In this document: piece after piece, positions 12,895 to 13,344 of the stretch
Layout of the letters: each line of letters begins with the position of its first letter
Position numbering within the stretch: the first letter of the stretch is position 1
Source: JAYTJL01 sp043731125
GTDB taxonomy: Bacteria > Patescibacteriota > Saccharimonadia > Saccharimonadales > UBA10212
DNA length: 13,344 nucleotides
Reading direction: 5' to 3'
Assembly (NCBI GenBank): GCA_043731125.1
Contig: JAYTJL010000002.1
Coordinates: forward strand, 1-13,344
The notes under the pieces: generated by a model
Seen by the model: only the letters and a program-made list of their open reading frames with translations
Databases searched by the model: none
What the model was told of the DNA's origin: nothing
Made by a program: the position numbers and the translations under genes

Positions 12895-13344
12895 TAACGA
12901 TGCCGGTGTAGCCCAGTACGTAAAAACTTTGGGTGGTTGGCTGAGTGCGCGTGGTCACAAGGTTGTATACATGGTTGGCGATACCAAGCTGAGTAAATGG
13001 CAAGGTGGCAAAGTATATTCAATGAGTCGGAACTTAACAGTACGGTTTAATGGCAACAAATTATCCACACCGCTTCCAGTAAGCAAAAGTACAATAAAGA
13101 AGGTCTTGAGTCATAACAATTTCGACGTTGTTCATGTACAATCACCACATTCGCCATTTATGGCCAGTCGGGTTTTGTCTATGCTACCAAAATCAACACC
13201 TGTAATTAGCACTTTTCATATACTACCCAACAGCTGGGTGACCAAAATAGGGTCAATATTGCTACGAATAGCCTACTTTGGAAGCCTCGAACACATTAAC
13301 CTTGCCTATGCCGTCTCAGAACCTGCCAGGGTATTTGCAAATAG
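12824..13344 (+). CDS. Second GT4-like glycosyltransferase (partial, N-terminal part)
   Basis: An open frame starts at ATG 12824 and runs off the right edge, giving 173 residues. After a polar leader (MQLKQENTHSERLS) it shows the GT-B N-terminal domain: IGFLFDDTLDNDAGVAQYV, then LGGWLSARGHKVVYMVGD, VVHVQSPHSPFMASRV, and STFHI followed by YAVSEPAR. The opening GxLFDDTxDxxxGVxQYVxTLG pattern is one I associate with CPR glycosyltransferases found beside PimA-like genes. AAGGA lies 10 nt before the ATG, inside the upstream gene; no in-frame ATG, GTG or TTG lies closer to the first beta strand. The UDP-sugar domain is beyond the window. It is co-directional and overlapping with the first GT4 gene, so the two probably act on one glycan. 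Confidence 0.85.
   Translation, partial: MQLKQENTHSERLSIGFLFDDTLDNDAGVAQYVKTLGGWLSARGHKVVYMVGDTKLSKWQGGKVYSMSRNLTVRFNGNKLSTPLPVSKSTIKKVLSHNNFDVVHVQSPHSPFMASRVLSMLPKSTPVISTFHILPNSWVTKIGSILLRIAYFGSLEHINLAYAVSEPARVFAN

Overview
The window reads as chromosomal DNA from a small-genome bacterium, most likely Candidatus Saccharibacteria (TM7) or a close CPR relative. This is inferred from the gene combination, not from a marker gene. The signs are a quinol-type cyoABCDE oxidase set, a small LPxTG surface protein with the 'ISNTGPGS' opening, a DUF5679 zinc-ribbon protein, a tandem GT4 glycosyltransferase pair, heavy use of 4-nt gene overlaps and several leaderless-looking promoters. TGA acts as a stop, so the TGA-as-glycine code of some CPR lineages does not apply.

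Layout. 1-102 is the tail of a rightward membrane protein. 135-1710 is a leftward three-gene membrane operon: a DUF4203-like protein, a DUF308/HdeD-like protein and a two-TM potassium channel. 1776-3322 is a leftward pgl-gnd pair for the oxidative pentose phosphate pathway. 3424-3924 is an LPxTG surface protein with its own promoter and terminator. 4155-4679 is a second DUF308/HdeD-like gene, also with its own promoter and terminator. 4786-9746 is the leftward cytochrome o ubiquinol oxidase operon cyoA-B-C-D-E, followed by a small three-TM protein of unknown function. All junctions from cyoA to cyoE are 4-nt overlaps. At cyoD/cyoE the overlap is ATAG, which implies an ATA start codon for cyoE.

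9747-10684 is mostly non-coding. It holds the cyo promoter with a palindrome over its -35 region, a DUF5679 gene, an intact tRNA-Gln(UUG) with encoded CCA, two degenerate tRNA-like pieces and a terminator-like hairpin. From 10685 the coding strand switches to rightward: an alpha/beta hydrolase, a PimA-like GT4 glycosyltransferase, and a second GT4 gene that overlaps it by 71 nt and runs off the window.

Function. The oxidase keeps all heme, Cu-B, proton-channel and quinone-site residues that I could check, so it should reduce oxygen using quinol. The window has no quinone or heme biosynthesis gene. The pgl-gnd pair supplies reduced nicotinamide cofactor and pentose phosphate. The potassium channel and DUF308 proteins fit envelope or ion homeostasis. 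The glycosyltransferases and hydrolase suggest surface glycan or glycolipid work. No mobile element, CRISPR array or rRNA was seen.
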